Position numbers and translations under genes: made by a program. From contig NZ_CAJZAH010000004.1 of the NCBI RefSeq assembly GCF_914271545.1, forward strand, positions 124,001 to 188,000: a stretch of 64,000 nt of DNA, written 5' to 3'. Each line of letters starts with the position of its first letter. Within the stretch, counting starts at the first letter, position 1. Positions 53,913-61,312 of the stretch are shown here, piece by piece. Origin of the DNA: Cupriavidus respiraculi. GTDB lineage: Bacteria > Pseudomonadota > Gammaproteobacteria > Burkholderiales > Burkholderiaceae. Below the pieces are notes generated by a model. The model did not search any database. It saw only the letters and a program-made list of their open reading frames with translations, and had not been told where the DNA came from.

Positions 53913-53936
53913 CGGCATGCGCGGGCGCGCATGCCG
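53913..53936 (+). terminator. Stem-loop after GntR gene
   Basis: CGGCATGCGC and GCGCATGCCG pair perfectly around a GGGC loop, extendable by CCGG/CCGG with one bulge, 7 bp after the GntR stop. It lies between convergent genes (the DUF2795 gene comes from the other side). There is no T-run. Confidence 0.55.
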
Positions 53937-53965
53937 GGCCGGGGATGGCGGCGCGGCGGAAGGGC

Positions 53966-54226
53966 TCAGTGCAGCTTGCCGAGCTCGCGCGAGATGTCGG
54001 TGGGCGAGTCGTACTCGCGGTCGGGAATCTGCTCCAGTTCCCCCATTACGTTCTCGTCCGCGCCGCCCTGCTTCGCCTGCGCCAGGATGTCCTCCTTGCT
54101 CGCGGGAAAGTCGATGCCCTTGAGCGAGCGCTGCACGTCGATGGGGCTGGCTTCGTCGCCGCCACCCTGGCCGCCCCCGCCTTCCTGGTCCTGGTTCTTG
54201 CCCGCTTCCTGCTTCGATGTACTCAT
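53966..54226 (-). CDS. DUF2795-family protein
   Basis: An 86-residue protein with a Gly/Glu-rich N-terminus and a DUF2795 core: SPIDVQRSLKGIDFPASKEDILAQAKQGGADENVMGELEQIPDREYDSPTDISREL (read in pieces, residues about 27-82). The family is short, cytosolic and of unknown function, often in stress clusters. First of several minus-strand stress-type genes. Confidence 0.82.
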   Translation of the reverse strand: MSTSKQEAGKNQDQEGGGGQGGGDEASPIDVQRSLKGIDFPASKEDILAQAKQGGADENVMGELEQIPDREYDSPTDISRELGKLH

Positions 54227-54292
54227 GATCGACTCCTTGTTGGCAATATGATCCCGCCCGGCGCCAGCGGCGCGGGCATGCTGTGATCCGGC

Positions 54293-54562
54293 CTATTCCC
54301 GCTGCAGCGAAGCCGCGGTGCCCGCGCCCAGACGCGCATCGATCAGCCGCTGCCCCTGCTCCAGGCACGCCTCGACGGCGCTGGCCGCGTTGATGTAGCC
54401 GCCTTCGACGTCCGATTCGAAGCGGCCGGGTATATCCCTGCCGGGCATGCCATCGACCGCCGGATATATCTCGCCCTGATAGGCGTAGCGCACGCCCGTG
54501 CTGGCCCCGACGCTGACCGCATGGGCGGCAATGACGTAGTCCCGATACCGCAATTCCTTCAT
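54293..54562 (-). CDS. Small hypothetical protein
   Basis: An 89-residue protein that I cannot assign. It shows LRYRDYVIAAHAVSVGASTGVRYAYQGEIYPAV (beta-rich), then a helical end with ASAVEACLEQGQRLIDARLG. No signal, membrane helix or catalytic motif. GGGAGAC stands before the ATG. It may be an accessory protein of the surrounding stress genes. Confidence 0.6.
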   Translation of the reverse strand: MKELRYRDYVIAAHAVSVGASTGVRYAYQGEIYPAVDGMPGRDIPGRFESDVEGGYINAASAVEACLEQGQRLIDARLGAGTAASLQRE

Positions 54563-54602
54563 GTCGTCTCCCGGTGTGTGAATTCCCGCGCTGCCGCGCC
54601 GG

Positions 54603-54628
54603 AAAAAAAACCCCCGCGCTCGGCGGGG
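54603..54628 (-). terminator. Strong Rho-independent terminator
   Basis: On the minus strand CCCCGC pairs with GCGGGG (5-base loop) and is followed by a run of eight T. It lies about 70 bp beyond the stop of the ferritin-like gene at 54697-55737 and separates that unit from the small gene at 54293-54562. Confidence 0.85.
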
Positions 54629-54696
54629 AGTTGGAGAGTCCGGGCGGTGAGGCGCCGACCTCCAAAAGGAGCCCGGTTCAAACGCGATGCCGCAGG

Positions 54697-55737
54697 CTAG
54701 GTTGCCTCGGTCACCACGGCGCGCTGCAGCCAACCCTTGACGGTCATCATGTGCTGCTCTTCATCGGCCAGCGCCTGTGCGAACGTCGTCGCCATGTCGG
54801 TATGGCCGCTGGCGCGCGCAAGCTTGATCAGCAATTCCCAGCCGGCGTTGTCGGTGAGCTCGGCGATCAGCAGCGCGTTCAGGCATTGCGGCAGCGACGT
54901 GCGCGGATCGTTGACCACCTGCAGCACACCCATGGTGGCGACGGCGGCAACGTCGGCGCATGGGGTCATCGCCGTGGGATCGCCGCCGATGGAACGGATG
55001 GCGCTGTCCACCAGGGCCATGTGCTGCGCTTCCTCGTCGCGGATGCGCTGGAGCATGACCATCATGTCGGGGTCCACCTCCGCCGTCTCCAGCCGCTGGC
55101 ACTTGGTGATCATCGCGTCGTACAGCCGCGTGCCGGTGCGCTCGAAGGCAAGGCGTTCGCCGAGCTTGTCGATCAGCACCTCGGGCCGGTCGCCGCTGAG
55201 CTTGTCCATCATCGTGGAGACGACACCCTTGACGGTGCCTGGCAGCGGGATGGAGCCGATGCGCTCCGCTTCATCGACATACTCCCCGCGCATCGTGGCC
55301 GCCGGCAGATCCTGCGGGTTGGCGACATCAATGACCGCGACGCCGGTCGGCGCCATGCCGGTGGCGGCCATGCGCGTCGGCGGCAGGTCGGCGCCCGCCG
55401 TACCGGTCGCGGCGGTGGCGGGCGAAGCGGTGCCGCTACCGGCGGCCCCGCCCGCCGGGCCGGTCGCCAGCGGGTCCGGCGTGCCGGCCATCGGCGCGGC
55501 GGTCGCCGCGCCGCCGTTCAGCCCCATGTCGGCAGGCACCGTGCCGGCGGTCGCGACACCGACGGGGGCCGTGCCGCCGGCGCCATCGGCCATCGGCGTC
55601 ATGCCGGCACCCATGCCGTCGCCCATGACCGGGCTGTCGGTGCCCATGGCTTCCGAGTAGCGCTGCATCTTCTCGCTGTCGATCGGCGACATCTGGATAC
55701 CGGTGCGATTGGTGCCCATGTGTGTGGTCGGTTGCAT
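54697..55737 (-). CDS. Ferritin-like domain protein with Ala/Gly/Thr-rich N-terminus
   Basis: A 346-residue protein. Residues 1-165 are low complexity (Ala, Gly, Thr, Pro, Met). Residues about 180-345 form a helical ferritin-like bundle: LIDKLGERLAFERTGTRLYDAMITK, MLQRIRDEEAQHMALVDSAIRSIGGDP, LLIAELTDNAGWELLIKLA and FAQALADEEQHMMTVKGWLQ. The repeated E-x(n)-DEEAQH / DEEQH pattern supplies a possible di-iron site. AGGAG stands before the ATG. Iron storage or oxidative protection is a family-based inference. A paralogous-type gene lies directly upstream. Confidence 0.85.
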   Translation of the reverse strand: MQPTTHMGTNRTGIQMSPIDSEKMQRYSEAMGTDSPVMGDGMGAGMTPMADGAGGTAPVGVATAGTVPADMGLNGGAATAAPMAGTPDPLATGPAGGAAGSGTASPATAATGTAGADLPPTRMAATGMAPTGVAVIDVANPQDLPAATMRGEYVDEAERIGSIPLPGTVKGVVSTMMDKLSGDRPEVLIDKLGERLAFERTGTRLYDAMITKCQRLETAEVDPDMMVMLQRIRDEEAQHMALVDSAIRSIGGDPTAMTPCADVAAVATMGVLQVVNDPRTSLPQCLNALLIAELTDNAGWELLIKLARASGHTDMATTFAQALADEEQHMMTVKGWLQRAVVTEAT

Positions 55738-55771
55738 CCGTTTTCTCCTGTGGGATAGGCGTGGAAGGCGC

Positions 55772-56965
55772 TCAGGCGTGTTCCAGCGTGCCGGCCTGCG
55801 ACGGTGCACGGGCCAGCTCCGTGCCGGGCGTCCAGACATAGCCGGCCGACACGATGCGCGAGGGCGAGCCCTCCGAATTCATGTGATCGCGATAGGCTAT
55901 CGACGCCGGGCTGTCCTGCTCCAGCGGCACGAAGCTCGTACCGTTGGCGCGCAGGTCCAGCTCGGCGGCCAGCACCTGGCGTACGTAGTCGCGCTGGCTG
56001 GCGAATTCGATCGGCTTGGGCAGCGGCCCGGCGAGGATCTCGGCCGGATCGCGGCGCTCGTGGTGCTTGAGCAGTTCGCAGGCCACGTGGAGGTGACCCA
56101 GCTCGTAGTCGAGGAAGCGCTCCCAGATCGCCTTGATGCGCGGATTGCTCTCCTGTTGCACGCAGCTGTAGTAGTTGTACGCCTCCATGGCTTCATGGAT
56201 GACCCACTTCTCCAGCATGCTTTCGTCCGGGTCGGTCAGGGAGCCGTACTGCGTCACGTGCTGCTCCTCGATCGAGGCGATCTCCGCATAGAGCTGGCGT
56301 GCCACCGGATCGGTGAACAGCGGCCCGATGTTCATGTAGTAGTCGTGGGTCTGGTACTCGGCCGCCGTGATCATTGCCGCGTGGATCTTCGTGATCAGCG
56401 CGGCGCTGTTGCGGTCGTAGCTCTCGCGCACGTCGTCCTGGGGCGCGCGGTGCTCCACCCATGTCGAGCGGCCGGGCACGATGTCGGTATATCCCTGCGT
56501 GATGTTGTTCGGGTCCTTGCCCTCGAGCCGGTCCAGCAGCGCGCTGTACCGATACAGGTGGTCGAAGTCTTCCAGCAGGCCGAAGCGATATGCCTGAGCC
56601 TGGTAGGGATCGGGCTCGGTCTGCGCGACCGCGGCGGTGACCTCGATGGCCACCTGCTCGTAGGCGATGGTGGTTTCCAGCGGCGAATGATCCGCGCCGA
56701 TCAGCCAGTTGATCATCGTGGCCTGGTGATGCTCCACGCGGCGCACCTGCGCCAGGGGAATGCGCAGCTCGCGATTGCAGCGCGCCATGATGTGCTTGAG
56801 CCGCAGTGCATCGAGCTCGATGCCGTTCATCAGGATGATGCGCACGCGGGTGAATGCGTCGTCGTCGAGCTTGCTGATCGGAGGGGGGGTCAGTTCCTTC
56901 CAGGTGAAGTGCTGTCGGCCGAGAGGACAGCCTTTGGCGTCGAGCAGATCGGTCAGGGTTTCCAT
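55772..56965 (-). CDS. Ferritin-like (rubrerythrin-class) protein
   Basis: A 397-residue helical protein with ferritin-like signatures: IASIEEQHVTQYGSL, EKWVIHEAMEAYNYYSCVQQE and FLDYELGHLHVACELLKHHE, giving several Glu and His ligands for a di-iron centre. The N-terminal 150 residues, including RRVEHHQATMINWLIG, are also helical. The ATG has GGAG at good distance although the frame stays open 110 codons upstream. It is followed 34 bp later by the second ferritin-like gene, and the two are probably one operon. Confidence 0.82.
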   Translation of the reverse strand: METLTDLLDAKGCPLGRQHFTWKELTPPPISKLDDDAFTRVRIILMNGIELDALRLKHIMARCNRELRIPLAQVRRVEHHQATMINWLIGADHSPLETTIAYEQVAIEVTAAVAQTEPDPYQAQAYRFGLLEDFDHLYRYSALLDRLEGKDPNNITQGYTDIVPGRSTWVEHRAPQDDVRESYDRNSAALITKIHAAMITAAEYQTHDYYMNIGPLFTDPVARQLYAEIASIEEQHVTQYGSLTDPDESMLEKWVIHEAMEAYNYYSCVQQESNPRIKAIWERFLDYELGHLHVACELLKHHERRDPAEILAGPLPKPIEFASQRDYVRQVLAAELDLRANGTSFVPLEQDSPASIAYRDHMNSEGSPSRIVSAGYVWTPGTELARAPSQAGTLEHA

Positions 56966-57442
56966 GAATGCTCCATCGGTTTGCAGGTCGTCCGTTGCTG
57001 ACGACGTGGGGACGTTGTGCCAACGAATGCACGCACAACGCAGGACGCCGTGCGAAACGAATCGCCTGCACGCTCCAAGCAACTCGCGTGCCGCCGGGCG
57101 AGCCACAGTCAAATGGGATGGAAGCGACGCGTGGCTGTCCGCGCAATTCGTGCGGGATAAATTCACGGCGGTAAAAACAGGTTGCACATTGCAAAACTTC
57201 CCGCCGAACCGCGGCAGGCGTCGCACGGCAGGGCGGCACCACGAGCGGACGCCTGGCACGCGCTGCCAGCGCGGGAATGCGGTGTTGCGCGACAACGCTT
57301 GCGAAGCCGTGCCGCGCCTGTGGAATGGCGCTTGCGTGAATGTCCTGGCGTGACGTTGCTCACGGGAGCCGGGCTTGAGCCGCCCGAACCCGAGCCGGCT
57401 CCCGCGAGCAATGACGCACTACTACTACAGGAGATCGACATC
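56966..57442. other. 477-bp divergent intergenic region
   Basis: It separates the ferritin-like operon (minus) from the Gly/Ser-rich secreted protein gene (plus). It should hold both promoters. I recognised no gene, RNA, or clear operator in it; the open frames crossing it are extensions of the flanking genes without ribosome sites. Confidence 0.55.
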
Positions 57443-57922
57443 ATGAAAGCACGGCAACTTCTGATCGTGGCCGCGGCATGCACCGCGCTTGGCAGCGCGG
57501 TCGCCATCGCGCAGACCGGATCGTCGGGGAGCGGCGGCACCGGCGCGACCGGCTCCACGCCGGGCACCACCGGCGGCCAGCGCGGCGACATGGAACACGG
57601 CCGCCGCGACAGCACCAGCGGACAGTCGCCATCCGGCGGCCGCAAGGCGCCCGCGGGCAGCGCCGGATCGGGCAAGTCGGGCACTGGCACGACGGGCTCG
57701 GGCAGCGCAGGCACCGGCAGCGCAGGATCGTCCGGCTCGACGGGCAGCGGCGGCGTCGGCTCGGGCAGCATGGGCGGCGGCACCGGGGGCACTGGGACGT
57801 CGGGCACGAGCGGTTCGGGCGGATCCGGCGGCAGTGGCGGCATGGGTAGCGGCGGCGGCATGGGCGGTACCGGTTCGGGCGGCACTGGCGGCGCCGGCGG
57901 ATCCGGCAGCAGCGGCCGCTAA
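57443..57922 (+). CDS. Secreted Gly/Ser/Thr-rich protein
   Basis: A 159-residue protein with a clear signal peptide (MKARQLLIVAAACTALGSAVAIA) and a mature part consisting almost only of Gly, Ser and Thr with a short charged segment (DMEHGRRDSTSGQ) at about residues 48-60. No fold is expected; cell-surface matrix or linker roles are possible. AGGAG lies upstream of the ATG. Composition resembles the tail of the BON protein at the left of the window. Confidence 0.65.
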   Translation: MKARQLLIVAAACTALGSAVAIAQTGSSGSGGTGATGSTPGTTGGQRGDMEHGRRDSTSGQSPSGGRKAPAGSAGSGKSGTGTTGSGSAGTGSAGSSGSTGSGGVGSGSMGGGTGGTGTSGTSGSGGSGGSGGMGSGGGMGGTGSGGTGGAGGSGSSGR

Positions 57923-58026
57923 GGAATGCGCGCCTTTGGCGCACCCGCAGCCGGCGGCCGGAGACGGGCATGCCGGTTGCATATGACAGATCGCGGCACC
58001 CTTCGTCCGCAACCTCGGAGACCATC

Positions 58027-58239
58027 ATGGCGAACCAGCAAAACCAACAGAACCAACAGAACCAACAGAACCAAAATCAGCAGAATCAGAACCAGCAGCA
58101 GAATCAGGAGAACCAGCAGAACAAACAGCAGAACCAAGAGAACCAACAGAACAAACAGCAGAACCAGGAGAACCAGCAGAACAAGCAGCAGAACCAAGAG
58201 AACCAGCAGAACCAGCAGAACCGCCAGCAACAGAAATAA
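58027..58239 (+). CDS. Gln/Asn repeat protein
   Basis: A 70-residue protein of almost only Gln and Asn with a few Glu and Lys. It begins with NQQ units and then has at least three copies of the 10-residue unit NQQNKQQNQE, encoded by near-identical 30-bp DNA repeats. No signal peptide. Such prion-like composition suggests disorder or self-association. It has its own strong terminator, which supports it being a real transcription unit. Function unknown. A hydrophobic Leu-rich frame on the other strand is a shadow of the repeat. Confidence 0.65.
   Translation: MANQQNQQNQQNQQNQNQQNQNQQQNQENQQNKQQNQENQQNKQQNQENQQNKQQNQENQQNQQNRQQQK
58093..58212 (+). repeat. 30-bp tandem repeats inside Gln/Asn gene
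   Basis: Three to four copies of a unit of the form AACCAGCAGAACAAACAGCA plus GAACCAAGAG, differing at single third-codon bases. The A-rich repeats stand out from the surrounding 65-70 percent GC. Copy number could vary between strains. Confidence 0.75.
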
Positions 58240-58261
58240 TGCTTGTAGATTCATCACCGTG

Positions 58262-58288
58262 CGCCCCGGTCCTTTGCCGGGGCGTTTT
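58262..58288 (+). terminator. Rho-independent terminator
   Basis: CGCCCCGG pairs with CCGGGGCG (8 bp) around a 7-base loop and is followed at once by TTTT. It lies 22 bp after the stop of the Gln/Asn-repeat gene. Confidence 0.9.
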
Positions 58289-58345
58289 CATATAGACCGA
58301 CCCCGCGCCGCCATGCATGCGGAAGCCGGCAGGAGACGTTGCGCA

Positions 58346-60325
58346 ATGCCCAAGTCGTTTGAATCCGAAGACCTCGTCCTGTACGAGCGCATCAAGGATC
58401 TTTGCGGATCCCCCGCTACGGATCTGCTTGCCTGCACCATCGAGCGTGTCGACCGTACCGCCGACACGTATCGCTCCGCGATCTGGTGCTACCCCGCCGG
58501 TGGCGGCGCGCCGCGCCAGCTGACTGCCGGCACCTCGCTGGACAACTCACCCAACTGGTCCCCCGACGGCAGGCGCCTTGCATTTGTTTCCGAAGGCGAG
58601 GACGGAAACCTGCAAGTTTTTCTGATCGAGCGCGATGGCGGAGAACGGCGCCAGCTCACTCACCTGATGCAGCACGTGGTGTCGATCGCCTGGTCGCCGG
58701 ACGGCCACAGGCTGCTGGTGACGGTATCGCTCGCTGTCGATCCGGTATCCGTAAGCGGAGAGGCGAAGCAAGTCGCGAGCGGCGGACCGGAGATAGTCTG
58801 GCGCCTGCCGTACAAGAGCGACGGCCTTGGCTACATCCTGAACCAACAGGTCCACCTGTTCGTGGTGGATGCGAAGACGGGCGACGCGGAGCAGCTCACC
58901 AGCGGTGCATTCGACGTGCGCGGCATGTCGTGGGCGCCCGACGGCAAGTCGATCCTGTACGCGCGCACGCGGGACGAGCGCTGCGCGCACCGAACCGACA
59001 TCTGGCGCATGGACGCCGATGGCGGCAATGTTCGGCAGCTCACCTTCGACGTCGCCACCGCGCAGTTCGCCACGTGGTCCCCCGACGGGCGCACCATCGT
59101 CTTCACGGGGAGCGCGCACGAGGGCGATGCGCAGATCCGGCTGTGGACCATCGACGGCGAGACCGGCACGGTGCGTTGCATCGACAACGACACGTTCGAT
59201 GTGGTCGACGGCGGCAGCGTGACATGGGACGAAGACAGCCGCGGCGTGGTGCTGATCGCCGCGCGCCGTGGCATGCAGGAGGTCGGCCATGTCACCCTGC
59301 CGGACGGCAGTTATCGCACCATCGCCGGGGGCGAGCGGCACGTGTCCGCGCTGGCGGCCTGCGGCGGAGGGCGTCTCGGATTTGCCGCGGAATCGCCGCG
59401 CGAACCGAACCAGATCTTTTCCTGTGCCCGCCGGGGAGGGTCCGAAGCGCAACTGTCGCGGCTGAACGCGTGGTGGCATGAGCGCGCGCTGCCGCGTGTG
59501 CAGGTGCGCGGCTTCGACGTACCCGATGGCGAAGGCGGCCGCGAGCGTGTCGAAGGCTGGGTCGTCAGTCCGGGCGACGATCGCGCTCCCGGGCCACTGT
59601 TGGTCGACGTGCACGGCGGCCCTGCCAGCTACGCGCTGCTGGCCTATGGCTCGCACCCGTACTGGAACGCGCTGGTGTCGCGAGGCTGGACCGTCCTCGC
59701 GCTCAACGCGGTCGGCTCCAGCAGCTATGGCCACGACTTCTCCAAGCGGCTGCGTGGCAGGTGGGGCGACCTGGACCTGCACCAGCACCTGGCCGCTGCC
59801 GACCGGCTGCATGCCGACGGCGAGGTCGACGGCCGGCTGGCCATCGCCGGCAAGTCATACGGCGGCTACGCGGCAGCATGGGCAATTGCTGCCACCCGGC
59901 GCTTTCGCGCCGCCGTGGTGTCGGCGCCCATCACCAATATGGAGACACACTACGGCACCTCGGACAGCGGCTACTACGCGGACCCGTACGACATGGTCGG
60001 CGAGCCCATGGCCGATCCGGAACAATACGCAAGGCCATCGTCCGCGCAGCTCGCCGACCGCGTGCGTACACCCGTACTCGTGGTCAACGGCAAGGACGAC
60101 CAGCGCTGCCCGGTGGGGCAGGCCGAGGATTTCTTTGTGCGCATCATGCGCGCCACCGACACGCCCGCCGAGATGGTGCTGTATCCCGGAGGGGACCATC
60201 ACTTCTACGAAGACGGACCGCCCTCGCAGCGCGTCGATGTGATGACCCGGATGGTCAACTGGCTGGAACGCTGGATACAGCAGCCGCTGCCGGACGACGA
60301 CGGCTCCGGGCAGCCGGCAGGCTGA
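58346..60325 (+). CDS. S9-family prolyl-oligopeptidase-like peptidase
   Basis: A 659-residue cytosolic serine peptidase of the acylaminoacyl-/dipeptidyl-peptidase group. The N-terminal propeller shows four PD40 blades (PNWSPDGRRLAFVSEG, IAWSPDGHRLLVTVS, MSWAPDGKSILYA, ATWSPDGRTIVFTGS). The C-terminal alpha/beta-hydrolase domain has the nucleophile in AGKSYGGYAAA, the acid in NGKDDQRCPVGQ and the His in PGGDHHFYEDG, so the triad is complete. AGGAG precedes the ATG; an ATG eleven codons earlier is a less likely start. Its 3' end overlaps the convergent LysR gene by 71 bp. Confidence 0.92.
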   Translation: MPKSFESEDLVLYERIKDLCGSPATDLLACTIERVDRTADTYRSAIWCYPAGGGAPRQLTAGTSLDNSPNWSPDGRRLAFVSEGEDGNLQVFLIERDGGERRQLTHLMQHVVSIAWSPDGHRLLVTVSLAVDPVSVSGEAKQVASGGPEIVWRLPYKSDGLGYILNQQVHLFVVDAKTGDAEQLTSGAFDVRGMSWAPDGKSILYARTRDERCAHRTDIWRMDADGGNVRQLTFDVATAQFATWSPDGRTIVFTGSAHEGDAQIRLWTIDGETGTVRCIDNDTFDVVDGGSVTWDEDSRGVVLIAARRGMQEVGHVTLPDGSYRTIAGGERHVSALAACGGGRLGFAAESPREPNQIFSCARRGGSEAQLSRLNAWWHERALPRVQVRGFDVPDGEGGRERVEGWVVSPGDDRAPGPLLVDVHGGPASYALLAYGSHPYWNALVSRGWTVLALNAVGSSSYGHDFSKRLRGRWGDLDLHQHLAAADRLHADGEVDGRLAIAGKSYGGYAAAWAIAATRRFRAAVVSAPITNMETHYGTSDSGYYADPYDMVGEPMADPEQYARPSSAQLADRVRTPVLVVNGKDDQRCPVGQAEDFFVRIMRATDTPAEMVLYPGGDHHFYEDGPPSQRVDVMTRMVNWLERWIQQPLPDDDGSGQPAG

Positions 60326-61211
60326 CCGCGTCCCGCGCCACCCGCAGCAGCCGCGCCACGTGCGGGTCCTCCGCGTCGGTGCGGGTCGCCAGCGCGATGC
60401 CGATGCGCGGCAGCGGCCTGGGGCTGGACAGCGCCAGGAAACGCACGCGCGAGTTGGTGTGGCGCGCGGTGACGCCCGGCACCAGCGCCACCCCGAGGCC
60501 GCTCTCGACCAGGCTCACGATGGTTTGCACCTGCACCGCCTGCTGCGCCACGCGCGGCACGAAGCCCGCCTGCTGGCAGAGCATCATGGCCACCGCGCGC
60601 TGGTTGGGCACCTCCGTCGCCGGATGCATGATGAACGGCTCCTGCGCAAGATCGTGCAGCGCGATGGTGTCGCCGGCACGGGCATGGGGACTGTCCGCCG
60701 GCACGGCCGCCACGAAGACATCGTTCTCCAGCGGCGTCAGCACGAAATCCCCGCTGCCCAGCACCGGGAACCGCACCAGTCCCGCATCGAGCTGCCGCTT
60801 TTCCAGCCGGTCCAGGATCGAGGCGGTGGTCGACTCGTTCAGCACCAGTTCGATACCGGGGTAAGCCGCGCGAAAGGCCGGAATCAGCTTGGGCAGCAGC
60901 GCATAGGTGGCCGAGCCGATAAAGCCGATGCGCAGCGCCCCGCGTTCGCCCTGAGCCGCGGCCGCCACCGCGGCGCGCGCCTGGGCGGCGTGGAACAGCG
61001 CGCGCCGCGCATCCTGAAGCGCCGCCTGCCCGGCCTGGGTCAGCCGCACGCCGCGCGAAGTCCGTTCGAACAGCGGCGTGCCCAGTTCCGCCTCCAGCTT
61101 GCGTATCGAGATGGACAGCGGCGGCTGGGCCATGTGCAGCCGCTCGGCGGCGCGATGAAAGTTGCCGGTTTCGGCGAGCATGACGAATTGCTGCAACTGG
61201 CGCAGATCCAC
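60255..61211 (-). CDS. LysR-family regulator
   Basis: A 318-residue LysR protein: DNA-binding DLRQLQQFVMLAETGNFHRAAERLHMAQPPLSISIRKLEAELGTPLFERTSRGVRLT; effector domain with LRIGFIGSATYALLPKLIPAFRAAYPGIELVLNE and VQTIVSLVESGLGVALVPG. It has the CbbR/BenM-type architecture that usually activates degradation of aromatic or small acids. It is divergent from the CaiB/MaoC/Bug operon with two palindromes between, so it very likely regulates that operon. The Arg/Ala/Ser-rich C-terminus lies in the overlap with the peptidase gene. Confidence 0.92.
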   Translation of the reverse strand: MDLRQLQQFVMLAETGNFHRAAERLHMAQPPLSISIRKLEAELGTPLFERTSRGVRLTQAGQAALQDARRALFHAAQARAAVAAAAQGERGALRIGFIGSATYALLPKLIPAFRAAYPGIELVLNESTTASILDRLEKRQLDAGLVRFPVLGSGDFVLTPLENDVFVAAVPADSPHARAGDTIALHDLAQEPFIMHPATEVPNQRAVAMMLCQQAGFVPRVAQQAVQVQTIVSLVESGLGVALVPGVTARHTNSRVRFLALSSPRPLPRIGIALATRTDAEDPHVARLLRVARDAVSLPAARSRRRPAAAAVSSVPAS

Positions 61212-61244
61212 GCTGATATCTCCCGGATATCGGTTCCGAAAAAA

Positions 61245-61254
61245 CTAATATTAG
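61245..61254. promoter_or_regulatory. Palindrome CTAATATTAG in LysR promoter
   Basis: A perfect AT-rich 10-bp dyad 34 bp before the LysR start and 58 bp before the CaiB start. It is a typical position for the regulatory half-site of a LysR operator and lies next to two GATATC words (61214 and 61226). Confidence 0.45.
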
Positions 61255-61272
61255 ACCGGTCGCAGGCCCGCG

Positions 61273-61290
61273 CCTATGCTGTGGCATAGG
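61273..61290. promoter_or_regulatory. Palindrome CCTATGC-N4-GCATAGG
   Basis: Perfect 7-bp arms with a TGTG centre, ending 22 bp before the CaiB ATG. Together with the dyad at 61245-61254 it could form the activation and recognition sites of the divergent LysR regulator. Confidence 0.45.
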
Positions 61291-61312
61291 TAAATCGGAC
61301 GGAGAAGGCCGC

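Noticed and set aside
58093-58212. Regular 30-bp repeats considered as a CRISPR array
   Set aside because: Repeats are contiguous, in frame and coding, with no unique spacers and no cas genes nearby.
57919-58257. Leu/Val-rich hydrophobic frame opposite the Gln/Asn-repeat gene
   Set aside because: Poly-Leu arises from reading CAG/AAC repeats backwards; no ribosome site.
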